In this document: piece after piece, positions 1 through 7,774 of the stretch
Layout of the letters: each line of letters begins with the position of its first letter
Position numbering within the stretch: the stretch's first letter is position 1
DNA from: Dehalococcoidia bacterium
Lineage (GTDB): Bacteria; Chloroflexota; Dehalococcoidia; E44-bin15
Direction: 5' to 3'
Length of the DNA: 34,441 nucleotides
Assembly (NCBI GenBank): GCA_004377275.1
Contig: SOIC01000175.1
Coordinates: 1 to 34,441, forward strand
Position numbers and translations under genes: made by a program
Notes under the pieces: model-generated
The model's database searches: none
Told to the model about the DNA's origin: nothing
The model's input: the letters and a program-made list of their open reading frames with translations, nothing else

Positions 1-240
1 GTTGGCCGCGTGTTCAAGACTATTAACTTCCAAGCCCCCTTTCAATTGTCAATGCCTTTTAACGTGAAGTTGACGGGATGCCTGGTTGGCAGTAGATTAC
101 AGGCAAAAAGGAAGCGAAGTTATAGCTTATACCAGATAGCTAAGTTTCAGCTATCAAAACCCTACGAGAATCGTTTTGAGGTTGTATCTGCCTCGACTGT
201 GTCCTGGGAGACGGAAGCTACATAGATATTATCGCCAAGG

Positions 241-432
241 CGACGACTATGCTCCCCAAGGGTGGTGGCAGGCATGTGGTCCCCATCGGATGGCATCCTG
301 CTTCTCTATGTAATCGAGGTATAACGCATAGTCCAGCCGGTCGGACTATAGGAATGCCAAAATCGACCGGTCGATCTCGGTAAAATCACCCAAAGGTATC
401 ACTATCAAGGGCTCCACCCTTGCCCACCCCCT
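241..432 (-). pseudogene. Possible decayed coding remnant
   Basis: On the minus strand, reading leftwards from about 432, one frame gives protein-like sequence: RVEPLIVIPLGDFTEIDRSI, then LAFL, a TAG stop near 346-348, and SDRLDYALYLDYIEKQDAIR in the same frame up to another stop near 247. No start codon or ribosome site is visible, and the frame breaks upstream of 430. The composition looks coding, but I do not recognise a family. It may be a broken gene left downstream of the slipin gene or only a chance open stretch. The rest of 1-507 holds no gene I can support; the plus-strand reading frames there look like noise. Confidence 0.25.
362..375. repeat. 14-bp perfect palindrome
   Basis: ATCGACCGGTCGAT reads the same on both strands. 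It could be a protein-binding site, but it lies inside the possible coding remnant and no promoter is nearby, so its role is unknown. Confidence 0.35.
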
Positions 433-507
433 GTGGCGAATAAGAGGGCTTGCCCAATGACAGTCATGCCGCCACCGCCTTTCTCGGTTCAGGCCCTCAA
501 ACTAGGC

Positions 508-1269
508 TTATTCTGTCTTACCCTTCTTTGGCAGGAAGGCGCTGAGCAGGTCCAGGGGCAGGGGAAATGCCAGAATTTGGGTCTTCTCGGTGGCGATCTC
601 GGTCAGAGTCTGTAGATAGCGCAATTGCAGCGTTGTCGGCTCCTTGCCGATTATTGCGCCCGCCTCAGCTAGCTTTTCAGAAGCCTGCAGCTCACCCTCG
701 GCATGGATGATCTTGGCTCTCCTCTCCCTCTCTGCCTCAGCCTGTGCCGCCATCGCCCGCTGCATTGTGCTGGGAAGCTCCACATCCTTTACCTCCACCA
801 CGCTCACCTTGATCCCCCAGGGCTCCGTCTGTTCATCGATGATCTGCTGAAGCTGCTGATTTATCTTCTCGCGGTGCGCCAGCAGGTCATCAAGCTCGGA
901 TTGGCCCAGCACACTCCTCAAGGTGGTCTGGGCAATCTGGTAGGTGGCCAGCCTGTAGTCATAGACCTCAACTACAGCAGCCTCCGGGTGCATCACCCTG
1001 AAATAGACCACTGCATTTACCTTCAGCGTTACATTGTCCCTGGTGATCGCCTCCTGAGAGGGTACATCCATAGTGATGGTGCGGGTGTCTATCTTGCGCA
1101 TGCGGTCGAGGAAGGGGATGATAAAGCGTATCCCCGGTGACCTGGTCTTCTCCAATCGGCCCAGCCGAAACACCACGCCAGCCTCATACTGGTAGACGAT
1201 CTTTATGGACGCCGGCAGCAGGATGAGCAGTAGCGCCGCCACTACGGCAACAATTATCAGATAATCCAT
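508..1269 (-). CDS. Slipin / stomatin-like SPFH (band 7) membrane protein
   Basis: A 253-residue protein of the SPFH (stomatin/prohibitin/flotillin) superfamily, usual length for bacterial slipins (about 250-270). Residues 4-24 form one N-terminal hydrophobic anchor. Next comes the conserved opening (YQYEAGVVFRLGRLEKTRSPG, PFLDRMRKIDTRTITMDVP), the central VNAVVYFRV and RSVLGQSELDDLL segments, and an alanine/glutamate-rich coiled-coil (AMAAQAEAERERRAK) near residues 168-195. Family members form oligomeric rings on the inner membrane and organise membrane domains. The gene follows nfeD with only 2 bp between stop and start, the standard NfeD-slipin pair in which the NfeD protease can cut the slipin C-terminus. 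Translation starts at ATG (complement of 1267-1269) behind GAGGTG. Family confidence is high; substrate and exact role are unknown. Confidence 0.93.
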   Translation of the reverse strand: MDYLIIVAVVAALLLILLPASIKIVYQYEAGVVFRLGRLEKTRSPGIRFIIPFLDRMRKIDTRTITMDVPSQEAITRDNVTLKVNAVVYFRVMHPEAAVVEVYDYRLATYQIAQTTLRSVLGQSELDDLLAHREKINQQLQQIIDEQTEPWGIKVSVVEVKDVELPSTMQRAMAAQAEAERERRAKIIHAEGELQASEKLAEAGAIIGKEPTTLQLRYLQTLTEIATEKTQILAFPLPLDLLSAFLPKKGKTE

Positions 1270-1271
1270 TT

Positions 1272-2570
1272 TTATTCACCTCCTCTATTTTTCTTGGTTA
1301 CCCTTAGTCTTAAGCCATCGACCTCAGTGATCACCACCTCCTCTCCTGGCTCGACCTTTCCTTCATCCACTATGGCCTGCCAGCGTTCCCCGTGTACGAA
1401 CACGGTTCCTGTTGGGTCAAGGGTTGTCCTGGCGACCGCCACTATGCCCACCATCGCCTCTCGCCCGGTCTGCTGTCGCCTTCGGTGGGTGCGCAGGATG
1501 GCCCCGATGACAAGGACGCAAACGACGCTGACCACGATCACCACCCCAGCGATGACGCCAGGATTAATCTGAAAATAGGGGCTGCCCATCAAGGTCATCG
1601 AGCCCACGGTTAATGAAGCGATGCCGCCCAAGGCAAGTAACCCATGACTGGTGATGAAAACCTCAGCTACAAAGAGCCCAAAGGCGAGTACGATCAGTAA
1701 CACCCCTGTATAGTTAACCGGGAGCATCCCCAAAGAATAGAAGGAAAGCAAAAGACAGATGGCACCGACAACCCCGGGGAAGATCGTCCCCGGATTGTAT
1801 AGCTCTAGCATAATTCCAAGCATCCCCAGGCTCAGCAGGATGTAGGCGATATTTGGGTCGGCGATGGTGAAGAGAAAGCGCTCTATGGCCCCCATGTCGG
1901 TGTAATTGATCTCAGCACTATCGGTCTGCAGCGTGACCTCCTCTCCACTTAAGAGCGTCACCACTCGTCCATCAAGCTGTAGGAGGAGATCATCCAAATT
2001 ATCGGCCATAATATCGATAACCCCCAGCTCCAGGGCCTCCGAGGCGGGGCTTGACCTGCTCTCCCTTACCGCAGCCTCGGCCCAGTCAGCATTGCGGCCT
2101 CTTGCCTCAGCTATGCTTCTAATATAAGCGACGGCGTCGTTCACCACCTTCTCCTCCATGGTCTCATCTATCCCCTCCCCGCCCAGGGCCACGGGGTGGG
2201 CGGCGCCGATCCCGGTGCCCGGGGCCATCGCCGCTACATGAGATGCGAGAGTGATAAAGGCTCCCGCCGAGGCAGCCCTGCATCCCGGTGGCACATAGAC
2301 TACCACCGGGACATCGGCCTCCAGGATACGCTGCACAATGTCGCGCATGGCGCTATCAAGTCCCCCGGGTGTATCCATCTCAATAATACAGGCGGTGGCG
2401 CCATGCTCCTCAGCCAGCCCGATCCCGCGGTCAATATAGCCGGCGAGGACAGGGTTGACCGTCCCCTCAACCCTGAGGATATCTACCTGAGGAGTGACTG
2501 CGCTCGCTTCCCCAGGTATAAAGAGGATGAGCAACCCGAGCGCTATAAGGAAAAGCCAGAGCTTTCTCAT
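1272..2570 (-). CDS. nfeD: NfeD-family membrane-bound ClpP-class serine protease
   Basis: A 432-residue full-length NfeD protein (STOPP type). Residues 1-24 are a signal sequence ending GEASA. Residues about 27-210 form the ClpP-like protease domain. The likely nucleophile is Ser101 in RAASAGAF and the likely general base Lys141 in EEKVVNDAV, the Ser-Lys spacing seen in the Pyrococcus 1510-N protease. Four or five membrane segments follow (about 232-330), then a C-terminal NfeD OB-fold domain (about 370-432, with GEEVVITEVDGLRLRV). The slipin gene follows 2 bp downstream, so both are probably cotranscribed. The pair is linked to membrane-protein quality control. Start ATG is chosen at the signal peptide, with GGAAG about 8 nt upstream. 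A strong promoter lies just before it. Confidence 0.94.
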   Translation of the reverse strand: MRKLWLFLIALGLLILFIPGEASAVTPQVDILRVEGTVNPVLAGYIDRGIGLAEEHGATACIIEMDTPGGLDSAMRDIVQRILEADVPVVVYVPPGCRAASAGAFITLASHVAAMAPGTGIGAAHPVALGGEGIDETMEEKVVNDAVAYIRSIAEARGRNADWAEAAVRESRSSPASEALELGVIDIMADNLDDLLLQLDGRVVTLLSGEEVTLQTDSAEINYTDMGAIERFLFTIADPNIAYILLSLGMLGIMLELYNPGTIFPGVVGAICLLLSFYSLGMLPVNYTGVLLIVLAFGLFVAEVFITSHGLLALGGIASLTVGSMTLMGSPYFQINPGVIAGVVIVVSVVCVLVIGAILRTHRRRQQTGREAMVGIVAVARTTLDPTGTVFVHGERWQAIVDEGKVEPGEEVVITEVDGLRLRVTKKNRGGE

Positions 2571-2598
2571 ACCAGATGCTTCCGATAGTTATCCACTC

Positions 2599-2627
2599 AT
2601 TATAGCTGGGTCGTGGTCTTTTTACAA
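2599..2627 (-). promoter_or_regulatory. Promoter of nfeD-slipin
   Basis: On the minus strand TTGTAA (2627-2622), a 17-bp spacer and a perfect TATAAT (2604-2599). The start of transcription would fall near 2592, giving a leader of about 22 nt before the nfeD ATG. Confidence 0.65.
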
Positions 2628-2652
2628 TCAAGTGTTGTGCGGTGTCCAGGAC

Positions 2653-2679
2653 ATTAGCGATACATTATCATTCGCTAAT
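2653..2679. promoter_or_regulatory. 8-bp inverted repeat, possible operator
   Basis: ATTAGCGA (2653-2660) and TCGCTAAT (2672-2679) are exact inverted copies separated by 11 bp. The centre is about 41 bp upstream of the nfeD -35 box, a position that would suit an activator or repressor. No regulator gene is next to it. Confidence 0.4.
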
Positions 2680-2680
2680 T

Positions 2681-2790
2681 GAACCCGTCATCGCGACCCC
2701 TCCGCTTTGCGAGAGTCCGACTTATCGGACGATTTAGGCCCAAGTCAGGGAGACCCCCGCCCCCGATTATATCGGGGGACTCCCCTATAT
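2681..2790. repeat. Composite palindromic REP-like block
   Basis: In the 429-bp gap between divergent nfeD and hisZ lie two palindromes: GTCCGA-CTTA-TCGGAC (2715-2730) and CCCCCGAT-TAT-ATCGGGGG (2760-2778). They are preceded by CCCGTCATCGCGA, which resembles the start of short dispersed repeats I have seen in many genomes. A shorter relative of the second palindrome lies between hisC and hisB (8942-8958). Neither has a following T-run, so a terminator role is weak. Apart from this block and the two promoters I see no gene in 2571-3008. Confidence 0.45.
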
Positions 2791-2951
2791 CGTATCTACC
2801 TATTTGAACCTACAGTATAGCGTGGATGTCTTCTCCTCTTAACGTACCCAAGGTTGTTTCACCGTAGAACTCCCGCGGATGGCAAAAAAGAGCGAAATTA
2901 ACGATACCACATATCACCTATCTATCTGAACAAGCTCATCAAGCCTCATTG

Positions 2952-2980
2952 TTGAAGGCGGAACTATATTAGTGTAGAAT
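2952..2980 (+). promoter_or_regulatory. Promoter of the histidine operon
   Basis: TTGAAG (2952-2957), a 17-bp spacer, and TAGAAT (2975-2980). Transcription would start near 2987, about 22 nt before the chosen hisZ start. No leader peptide, attenuator or T-box fits in so short a leader, so histidine control would have to act at the promoter or through HisZ/HisG feedback. Confidence 0.6.
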
Positions 2981-3008
2981 AATCGAAGCTTTGTAAAAGG
3001 TGGTAGGA

Positions 3009-4244
3009 ATGAAGGTGCCCAGGTGTAAAGGGATGCGTGACCTGCTTCCCGATGACATGGTAAAGTTTCGGCGGATCGAGGAGGTGTTTCGCCACTGCTC
3101 TTTAAAGTGGGGCTATGAGGAGGTGAGAACCCCAACGCTGGAGTACCTCCATCTTTTCACCGCCACCGGGACGCTGACCCCCGGCATGCTTGGCAGGGTG
3201 TATTCCTTCCTCGACTGGGATGGCTGGAGTGGTGAGAGGGTGGTATTGCGGCCAGAGGGCACCATCCCCACCGTGAGACTTTACCTGGAAAACCTAACAG
3301 GTGTCGAGGTCTCGCGGCTTTCCTATGTTGGAAATACCTTTACCTTTGAAGAAACAGGAAAGGAACGGAGAGAGCGCTGGCAGTGCGGTGTTGAACTTAT
3401 CGGAACTAGCCAGCCCCTCGCCGACGTGGAGCTTGTGCTTCTAGCCTCGGAGGTGCTGGGAAAGCTCGGTCTCGGTCCACTGGAGGTAAGGCTATCCCAC
3501 GCCGGCTTGATTAAGGCGCTCATCGGGGAGCTGGGATTGGGGGCTGCGGAGCAGACTCAGATATTCGACCAGGTTCTGGAGGGGAATATAAAGGCATTGG
3601 GCGAGATTGAGACCGAGGATATTGACCTGAAGAGGGTGCTGGCCCTTTTACTGGATGTCACGGGAAGCTCGCCGGGCTTTTTGGAGAATGTAAGGGCCCT
3701 CTTGGGAAAGGCCTTGCCCAGGTTTGAGCCCAGCCTGAGAGACCTGGCCAGCATTGCCGAGCTGCTCGGCACCATGGATTGCCCTTACCAGATCGATATC
3801 GCCTCGGGTAGGGGTTTTGAATACTATACCGGGGTGATGTTTCAGTTCTATATCTCAAAAGAGCAGGTTGGAGGAGGGGGCAGATACGATGACCTGATCT
3901 CGCTGGTGGGCGGCCCTCCCATTCCGGCATCGGGTTTTGCGCTATATGTGGATCAATTAATGGATCTCCTGATACTGGAGGAGCGCCCTGCCTCGAGGAT
4001 TCTGGTCCAGTCCCAGGACGGCGATGTGACGGGGCTCAATTCCTGCTTTGAGGTAGCGCGCTCCCTGAGGGAGGCAGGCTACCTTGTTGCGCTTGACCAT
4101 GGACAGAAGGCAATGGGTGATTTTCGATGGCTTCTTTCAGTGTCAGGGGAGGGCCTCTTCCGCTTAACCGATCAGGCTACCGGGGGGAAGTGTGAATTAA
4201 CCTCCGAAGCGGAGATTCGGCAGGTAATGGAGAATTCCAGGTGA
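3009..4244 (+). CDS. hisZ: ATP phosphoribosyltransferase regulatory subunit HisZ
   Basis: HisZ is the catalytically dead histidyl-tRNA-synthetase paralogue that activates short-form HisG and carries histidine feedback. The 411-residue protein has HisS-like class II motifs: PRCKGMRDLLP at the N-terminus, VVLRPEGTIPTVRLY near 85-100, and RGFEYYTGVMFQFY near 270. In motif 2 the synthetase Phe-Arg-x-Glu is replaced by FTFEETGK, which argues against tRNA charging. A divergent anticodon-domain-like tail (about 320-411) makes it longer than many HisZ. I chose ATG 3009 over GTG 3000 because AGGTGG lies 5-6 nt before ATG 3009. The stop overlaps the hisG GTG start. First gene of the his operon, immediately paired with hisG, which settles HisZ over HisS. 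Confidence 0.9.
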   Translation: MKVPRCKGMRDLLPDDMVKFRRIEEVFRHCSLKWGYEEVRTPTLEYLHLFTATGTLTPGMLGRVYSFLDWDGWSGERVVLRPEGTIPTVRLYLENLTGVEVSRLSYVGNTFTFEETGKERRERWQCGVELIGTSQPLADVELVLLASEVLGKLGLGPLEVRLSHAGLIKALIGELGLGAAEQTQIFDQVLEGNIKALGEIETEDIDLKRVLALLLDVTGSSPGFLENVRALLGKALPRFEPSLRDLASIAELLGTMDCPYQIDIASGRGFEYYTGVMFQFYISKEQVGGGGRYDDLISLVGGPPIPASGFALYVDQLMDLLILEERPASRILVQSQDGDVTGLNSCFEVARSLREAGYLVALDHGQKAMGDFRWLLSVSGEGLFRLTDQATGGKCELTSEAEIRQVMENSR

Positions 4245-5668
4245 AGCTGGCTTTACCCAAGGGGCGACTCTTAAAGGATACTGCGGCTTTGCTTGAGAGG
4301 GCGGGGCTCAGGCCTGAGGGGTATGATGAGCGGTCGCGCTCCTATCGCCTCAAATCATCCGGATTCCCCGACCTGTTTTTCAAGGTGTTCCAGGAGCGAG
4401 ATATCCCCATTCAGGTGGCTATTGGAAATTATGATTTGGGGATCTGCGGGCTGGACTGGGTGGCGGAGCTCCTGGCGAAATACCCCAGTAGCGACCTGGT
4501 GAAGGTAAGGGACCTGGTGTATGGCAGGAGCGATCTTTGCGTGGTCGCCAGCGGCCGTTCCGGGATCTCCTCGCTAGGGGTGATCAACGATGGATTTGAT
4601 CGAGTGCGCATCGTAAGCGAGTATCAGAACCTGGCGGAATCATTTGCCCTCAGGCAGAGATTAAGGCGATTCAGCATTCTCCCCATATGGGGGGCTGGTG
4701 AGGTCTACCCCCCGGAGAGCGCCGACCTGGCAATAATCGCCGAAACCGCGGCGGGCAACCTTGCGAGCTATGATCTGGTTCCACTAGCGAGGATTCTCAC
4801 CTCAACGGCTTTCTTAATCGCCAATAGGGATGGCCTGGCAAAAGCTGATATTAGCGAGCTTCTGGCATGCTTGCAACCCTTTGAGGCGGAAACTGAAGCG
4901 GAGACAGTTTTGCCTGCTGGTGGTGAGGCAAAGGGCGAAAAAATGGCTGAGGGTGAAGAGGTAGTCCGTATTGCCCTGCCCGATGGGCATCTGTTGAAAC
5001 CGGCCGCTGAATTCCTTGATAAAGCCGGCCTCAACATCCGGGGGTACGCGGGTGAAATGGGTGAGGGTGGAGAGTGTAGGGAGAGCGAAAAGGCCACTCG
5101 CAGGCCGACCATTGATTTGCCCGGAGTGACAATCAAGGTGATCAGGCCTCAGGATATGCCCCTCCAGGTGGCAAATGAGAACTTTGATCTGGCGATCACC
5201 GGCCAGGATTGGCTCAACGACCACCTCTATCGCTTCCCATCAAGCCCGGTGAAGGAAATCTTGAAACTGGGGTTTGGAAAGGTAACCGTGGTTGCTGTAG
5301 TCAGCAAAGATTTGCCCGCTCATGATGTCCATGGTCTGAGGGACCTCGTAATAGGGGGGCTTCTTCCCACCCTCAGGGTGGCTTCGGAGTATGTGAACAT
5401 CGCCGATAAGTATGCCCGGGATAATCACCTGGAGCGCTGTAAGATAATCCCCACCTGGGGAGCAAGCGAGGCCTTTCTCCCCGAGGATGCCGACCTGCTC
5501 ATCGAAAACACCGAGACCGGGGAAACCCTAGCGAGGCATAACTTAACGGTTATCGATACCATTTTTAAGTCCTCGGCATGCCTTATCGGCCACCGGGACA
5601 CGCTCTCCCATCCCTCGAAGAAGGGCAGAATAGAGCGTATAATCGACGTCATAAAGAAAGGCGGCTAG
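4241..5668 (+). CDS. hisG: Tandem-fused ATP phosphoribosyltransferase (two HisG units)
   Basis: HisG makes phosphoribosyl-ATP from ATP and PRPP, the first step of histidine synthesis. Short-form HisG is about 200-215 residues; this protein is 475 because it carries two HisG units in one chain. Unit 1 (about 1-213) opens with the canonical LALPKGRLLKD and has NYDLGICGLDW. However, its PRPP-loop region reads IIAETAAGNL instead of the usual D-x-x-E-T-G-x-T-L. A charged linker (about 214-240, ETEAETVLPAGGEAKGEK) follows. Unit 2 opens with degenerate IALPDGHLLKP, has NFDLAITGQDW and keeps IENTETGETL. So each half has lost a different active-site motif. It starts at GTG 4241 inside the hisZ stop (GTGA overlap). 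An in-frame ATG at 4943, preceded by AAAGGGCGAAAAA, sits at the start of unit 2 and might allow internal initiation. Pathway assignment is firm; the division of labour is inferred. Confidence 0.9.
   Translation: MKLALPKGRLLKDTAALLERAGLRPEGYDERSRSYRLKSSGFPDLFFKVFQERDIPIQVAIGNYDLGICGLDWVAELLAKYPSSDLVKVRDLVYGRSDLCVVASGRSGISSLGVINDGFDRVRIVSEYQNLAESFALRQRLRRFSILPIWGAGEVYPPESADLAIIAETAAGNLASYDLVPLARILTSTAFLIANRDGLAKADISELLACLQPFEAETEAETVLPAGGEAKGEKMAEGEEVVRIALPDGHLLKPAAEFLDKAGLNIRGYAGEMGEGGECRESEKATRRPTIDLPGVTIKVIRPQDMPLQVANENFDLAITGQDWLNDHLYRFPSSPVKEILKLGFGKVTVVAVVSKDLPAHDVHGLRDLVIGGLLPTLRVASEYVNIADKYARDNHLERCKIIPTWGASEAFLPEDADLLIENTETGETLARHNLTVIDTIFKSSACLIGHRDTLSHPSKKGRIERIIDVIKKGG
4931..4945 (+). 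promoter_or_regulatory. Start-like signal inside hisG linker
   Basis: AAGGG followed by CGAAAAA and an in-frame ATG (4943-4945, codon 235) precedes the second HisG unit. The same arrangement stands in front of dapF and purB. It may be the fossil ribosome site of a once separate second hisG, or an active internal start. Confidence 0.45.
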
Positions 5669-5697
5669 AGAGCGAAAAAGGCGAAAAATTCAAAAAG

Positions 5698-6459
5698 ATG
5701 CCGTTGCTTTATCTTCATTTGAGCATTGCCAAAGAGGCGGCAGAGCTGCTGCATCATCCCGTAGTAGACCCAAACATGGGAAGCTACCTGGTGGGCACCA
5801 TCTCGCCCGATGTGCACTACGTTAGTGGCGTCTCCCGAAAGGAGACTCACTTTTTCGACTTTGATACGAAAGATTGTGAAAGCGGGGCAGGTCTGCTATT
5901 CAAAGCTCATCCCGATCTTGCCCGGGGGAGTAAATTGGATGCCACGACGAAATCTTTCATTGCCGGCTACCTCTCCCATCTCATTGCCGATGAGGTCTGG
6001 ATCCTAGACATCTATCGCCCTTTCTTCGGCAATTTATCACCGCTTAGTGGAGACCCGATGGCCAACATGCTCGACAGGCTGCTCCAGTTCGAGCTTGATC
6101 GCCGGGAGCGCGAGGATAAAGCGAAGATGGCGGTAATTCATGCTGAGCTCTGCGACTGGGAACTACAGGTTAATATCGATTTTTTAGCCACCACCGCCCT
6201 GCAGCAGTGGCGGGACTTCGCCTGTGCTGCGGCAGTTCGCCAGGTAACCCTAGACGATTTCCCACCATTTGCCCGAAGCTTCCTGCTCCCCAGTAAAAAG
6301 GTCGATGCGGAGCAGCTTGAGCCCTTCCTTTCATCAGTGCCTGATAAGCTGGATTGGGCTATCCAGCATGTCACCCCCCAGCGACTCATCGCCTTCCGGG
6401 AAAAAGCCATAAGCCAGTCCGTGGCGGCGGCCAGGGAGTATTTAGGTGAAGATAATTAG
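5698..6459 (+). CDS. Zinc-dependent phospholipase C-like protein
   Basis: A 253-residue protein of the zinc-dependent phospholipase C / S1-P1-nuclease-like fold, resembling the bacterial 'zinc dependent phospholipase C family' group. Likely metal ligands in family order are His7 (YLHLSIA), Asp38 (SPDVHY), His51 (KETHFF) and His94/Asp98 (GYLSHLIADEVW). No signal peptide is visible, so it probably works in the cytoplasm, unlike secreted phospholipase C toxins. The open frame reaches back to 5578, but the family N-terminus starts at ATG 5698, which lies 29 bp after the hisG stop behind an unusual GCGAAAAAGGCGAAAAA leader. It overlaps hisD by 14 bp, so it belongs to the his operon. Its substrate is unknown, and nothing in the sequence explains a link to histidine. 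Confidence 0.75.
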   Translation: MPLLYLHLSIAKEAAELLHHPVVDPNMGSYLVGTISPDVHYVSGVSRKETHFFDFDTKDCESGAGLLFKAHPDLARGSKLDATTKSFIAGYLSHLIADEVWILDIYRPFFGNLSPLSGDPMANMLDRLLQFELDRREREDKAKMAVIHAELCDWELQVNIDFLATTALQQWRDFACAAAVRQVTLDDFPPFARSFLLPSKKVDAEQLEPFLSSVPDKLDWAIQHVTPQRLIAFREKAISQSVAAAREYLGEDN

Positions 6460-7774
6460 TGGTTTTCAAGACGCTAAAGCAATATTACAACGTGCCACTC
6501 TTGAGTTTGGTGAAGTTCCCCTTGAGGTGAAGCGAAGGATAAAAGAGGCCTTCGCTGCGGAGCTCACCCCTGAGGAGGCAGTGGGCCGGATCATCGCTGC
6601 GGTGCGAGATAAGGGGGATGCAGCCCTGTTGGACTTTACCAAGCGGATCGATGGGATAGAGCTCGAATCCTTAGAGGTAAGCAAGGAGGAGTGCCGCGAG
6701 GCCTGCGGAAAGGTGGACCAAGAGCTTATCGCGGCGCTTAATATCACTGCTGAGCGGGTGCGCTCCTTTCACCAGGTTCAACTTGGCCACAGCCTCAAGG
6801 AATTCATGGAGGGCGGGCTAGGGCAGATCGTTCGTCCCCTGGAGAGGGTGGGCATCTATGTGCCCGGGGGCACTGCCTGCTACCCATCGACGGTGCTGAT
6901 GACGGCGATCCCGGCCCGGGTCGCGGGGGTAGAGGAGATCATCCTGACCACTCCTCCCGGAGATGGGGGCGAGGTTCCCCCGGCTACGCTGGTGGCGGCG
7001 GACATCGCCGGCGTAGATCGGGTTTTCAAGGTAGGGGGCGCTCAAGCGATCGCCGCCCTCGCCTATGGCACCGAGTCCATCCCCAGAGTGGATAAAGTCT
7101 GCGGCCCCGGCGGCCTTTTCGTAACCCTGGCGAAGCGTATGGTCTACGGTGCGGTCGATATAGATGGCCTTTATGGCCCCACCGAGACGGTGATATTAGC
7201 GGATGATTCCGCCACACCTGCCCATTGCGCTGCCGACCTCCTGGCACAGGCAGAGCACGATTTGCTAGCCGTCGCGATACTGATCACCACCTCCTCCAGG
7301 CTGGCCCAGGAGGTCAATAGGGAGGTGGCGCGCCAGCTTGAAGGGCTGGAGCGAGCCCAGATTGCCCGCCGCTCGCTGGAAGAAAGGGGCCGTATAATCG
7401 TGGTCGCCGATATGGAGCAGGCTATTGAGCTGATTAACCTCTATGCCCCGGAGCACCTCTCCTTGATGGTACGCGATGCCTCCTCATACATAGAAAAGAT
7501 TCGCCATGCCGGGGCTATCTTTATCGGCAAAAACTCCCCCGAGGTGCTGGGTGACTACGTTGCCGGGCCGAGCCATGTGATGCCCACCGGAGGAACTGCC
7601 CGCTTCAGCTCCCCCCTCGGTGTGGGTGATTTCCTCAAGCTCACCAGCATCGTTTCTTTGAGCGACGGGGATGTGGAGGCGCTAGGTCCTGCAGCGGCGA
7701 CCATCGCCAGGGTGGAAGGGCTCACCGCCCACGCCCGAGCCGCGGAGCTAAGGCTGAAGAAGGGTGGTAAATGA
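6446..7774 (+). CDS. hisD: Histidinol dehydrogenase
   Basis: HisD oxidises L-histidinol to L-histidine in two NAD-dependent steps, the end of the pathway. The 442-residue length is normal. Conserved blocks are RVGIYVPGGTACYPSTVLM, KVCGPGGLFVTLAKR, GLYGPTETVILAD, LLAQAEHDLLA and GPSHVMPTGGTARFSSPLG. The Gln/His of QAEHD, the Asp and His residues of the family and the SHV His supply the zinc and catalytic positions. Start is GTG 6446, inside the end of the upstream phospholipase-like gene, with GGGAG about 8 nt before. The hisC open frame overlaps its stop by 4 bp (ATGA). Confidence 0.97.
   Translation: MKIISGFQDAKAILQRATLEFGEVPLEVKRRIKEAFAAELTPEEAVGRIIAAVRDKGDAALLDFTKRIDGIELESLEVSKEECREACGKVDQELIAALNITAERVRSFHQVQLGHSLKEFMEGGLGQIVRPLERVGIYVPGGTACYPSTVLMTAIPARVAGVEEIILTTPPGDGGEVPPATLVAADIAGVDRVFKVGGAQAIAALAYGTESIPRVDKVCGPGGLFVTLAKRMVYGAVDIDGLYGPTETVILADDSATPAHCAADLLAQAEHDLLAVAILITTSSRLAQEVNREVARQLEGLERAQIARRSLEERGRIIVVADMEQAIELINLYAPEHLSLMVRDASSYIEKIRHAGAIFIGKNSPEVLGDYVAGPSHVMPTGGTARFSSPLGVGDFLKLTSIVSLSDGDVEALGPAAATIARVEGLTAHARAAELRLKKGGK

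Noticed and set aside
10..225. 71-codon open frame at the left edge
   Set aside because: No ribosome site, no recognisable motif and atypical composition; probably chance.
3009..4244. Histidyl-tRNA synthetase (HisS) as an alternative for hisZ
   Set aside because: Motif 2 lacks the catalytic arginine and the gene overlaps hisG, which fits HisZ.
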